Assembly (NCBI GenBank): GCA_948437815.1
Contig: CAOJKG010000057.1
Span: 1 to 5,565, forward strand
Reading direction: 5' to 3'
Length of the DNA: 5,565 nucleotides
From: an uncultured Mycoplasmatota bacterium
GTDB lineage: Bacteria; Bacillota_I; Bacilli_A; RF39; UBA660
Position numbers and translations under genes: made by a program. The notes under the pieces were generated by a model. The model did no database searches. It was not told the origin of the DNA and saw only the letters and a list, made by a program, of their open reading frames with translations. Below, one piece after another: positions 5,518 to 5,565 of this stretch (the first letter of the stretch is position 1; each line of letters begins with the position of its first letter).

Positions 5518-5565
5518 AGGGGCGTGGTATAATGGTAGCATAGGAGTCTCCAAAACTTTTGATGG
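5518..5565 (+). tRNA. tRNA-Trp (anticodon CCA), 3' part beyond window
   Basis: The 5' acceptor strand AGGGGCG, U8, a D-loop with GG (AATGGTA) and an anticodon arm are visible. The anticodon stem pairs 5543-5547 with 5555-5559 (two G-T wobbles) around the loop CTCCAAA, giving anticodon CCA at 5550-5552, which reads UGG as Trp. The sequence stops in the variable loop, so the T arm and acceptor 3' strand are unseen. The D stem is weak as read (GTAT against GCAT, with an A-C mismatch). Confidence 0.88.

Overview
The window looks like a chromosomal segment of a low-GC, anaerobic member of the Bacillota (a Clostridia- or Bacilli-type gut bacterium is my best guess). The DNA is very AT-rich, Shine-Dalgarno sites are strong (AGAGGTG, GGAGG, AGGTGA), and an oxygen-sensitive class III ribonucleotide reductase is encoded. 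TGA is used as a stop, Trp is encoded by TGG, and the tRNA at the right edge has a CCA (Trp) anticodon. This fits the standard bacterial code rather than the Mycoplasma code. I cannot name a species.

Layout: (1) Bases 1-1080 (+) hold the C-terminal part of a protein ending in a PEP-utilising-enzyme mobile (phospho-histidine) domain, open through the left edge. (2) Bases 1099-1725 (-) encode a Crp/Fnr-family regulator, convergent with gene 1. (3) A 117-bp divergent control region (1726-1842) contains a perfect 16-bp palindrome, a good promoter for the regulator, and an extended -10 element for the operon on the other side. (4) Bases 1843-4990 (+) hold a tight three-gene operon: nrdD, nrdG and dut. 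(5) A hairpin terminator at 4990-5019 appears to serve both strands. (6) Bases 5018-5443 (-) encode a short CwlJ/SleB-type cell wall hydrolase. (7) A strong promoter at 5477-5505 (+) leads into a tRNA-Trp gene (5518 onward) cut by the right edge.

How the parts work together: NrdG uses S-adenosylmethionine and an iron-sulfur cluster to put a glycyl radical on NrdD. NrdD then makes deoxyribonucleotides from ribonucleoside triphosphates without oxygen. Dut hydrolyses dUTP to dUMP, which keeps uracil out of DNA and feeds thymidylate synthesis. The three genes are 2 nt apart (nrdD-nrdG) or overlap by 10 nt (nrdG-dut), so they are probably co-transcribed and translationally coupled.

The most interesting signal is the divergent region. 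One 16-bp palindrome covers the -35 box of the regulator's own promoter and lies about 42 bp upstream of the predicted nrdD transcription start, the usual position for class II activation by Crp/Fnr proteins. The regulator lacks the cysteine set of an oxygen-sensing FNR, so the signal that would control this operon is unknown. I see no clear evidence of a wholly new system; the candidate novelty is this regulatory circuit.
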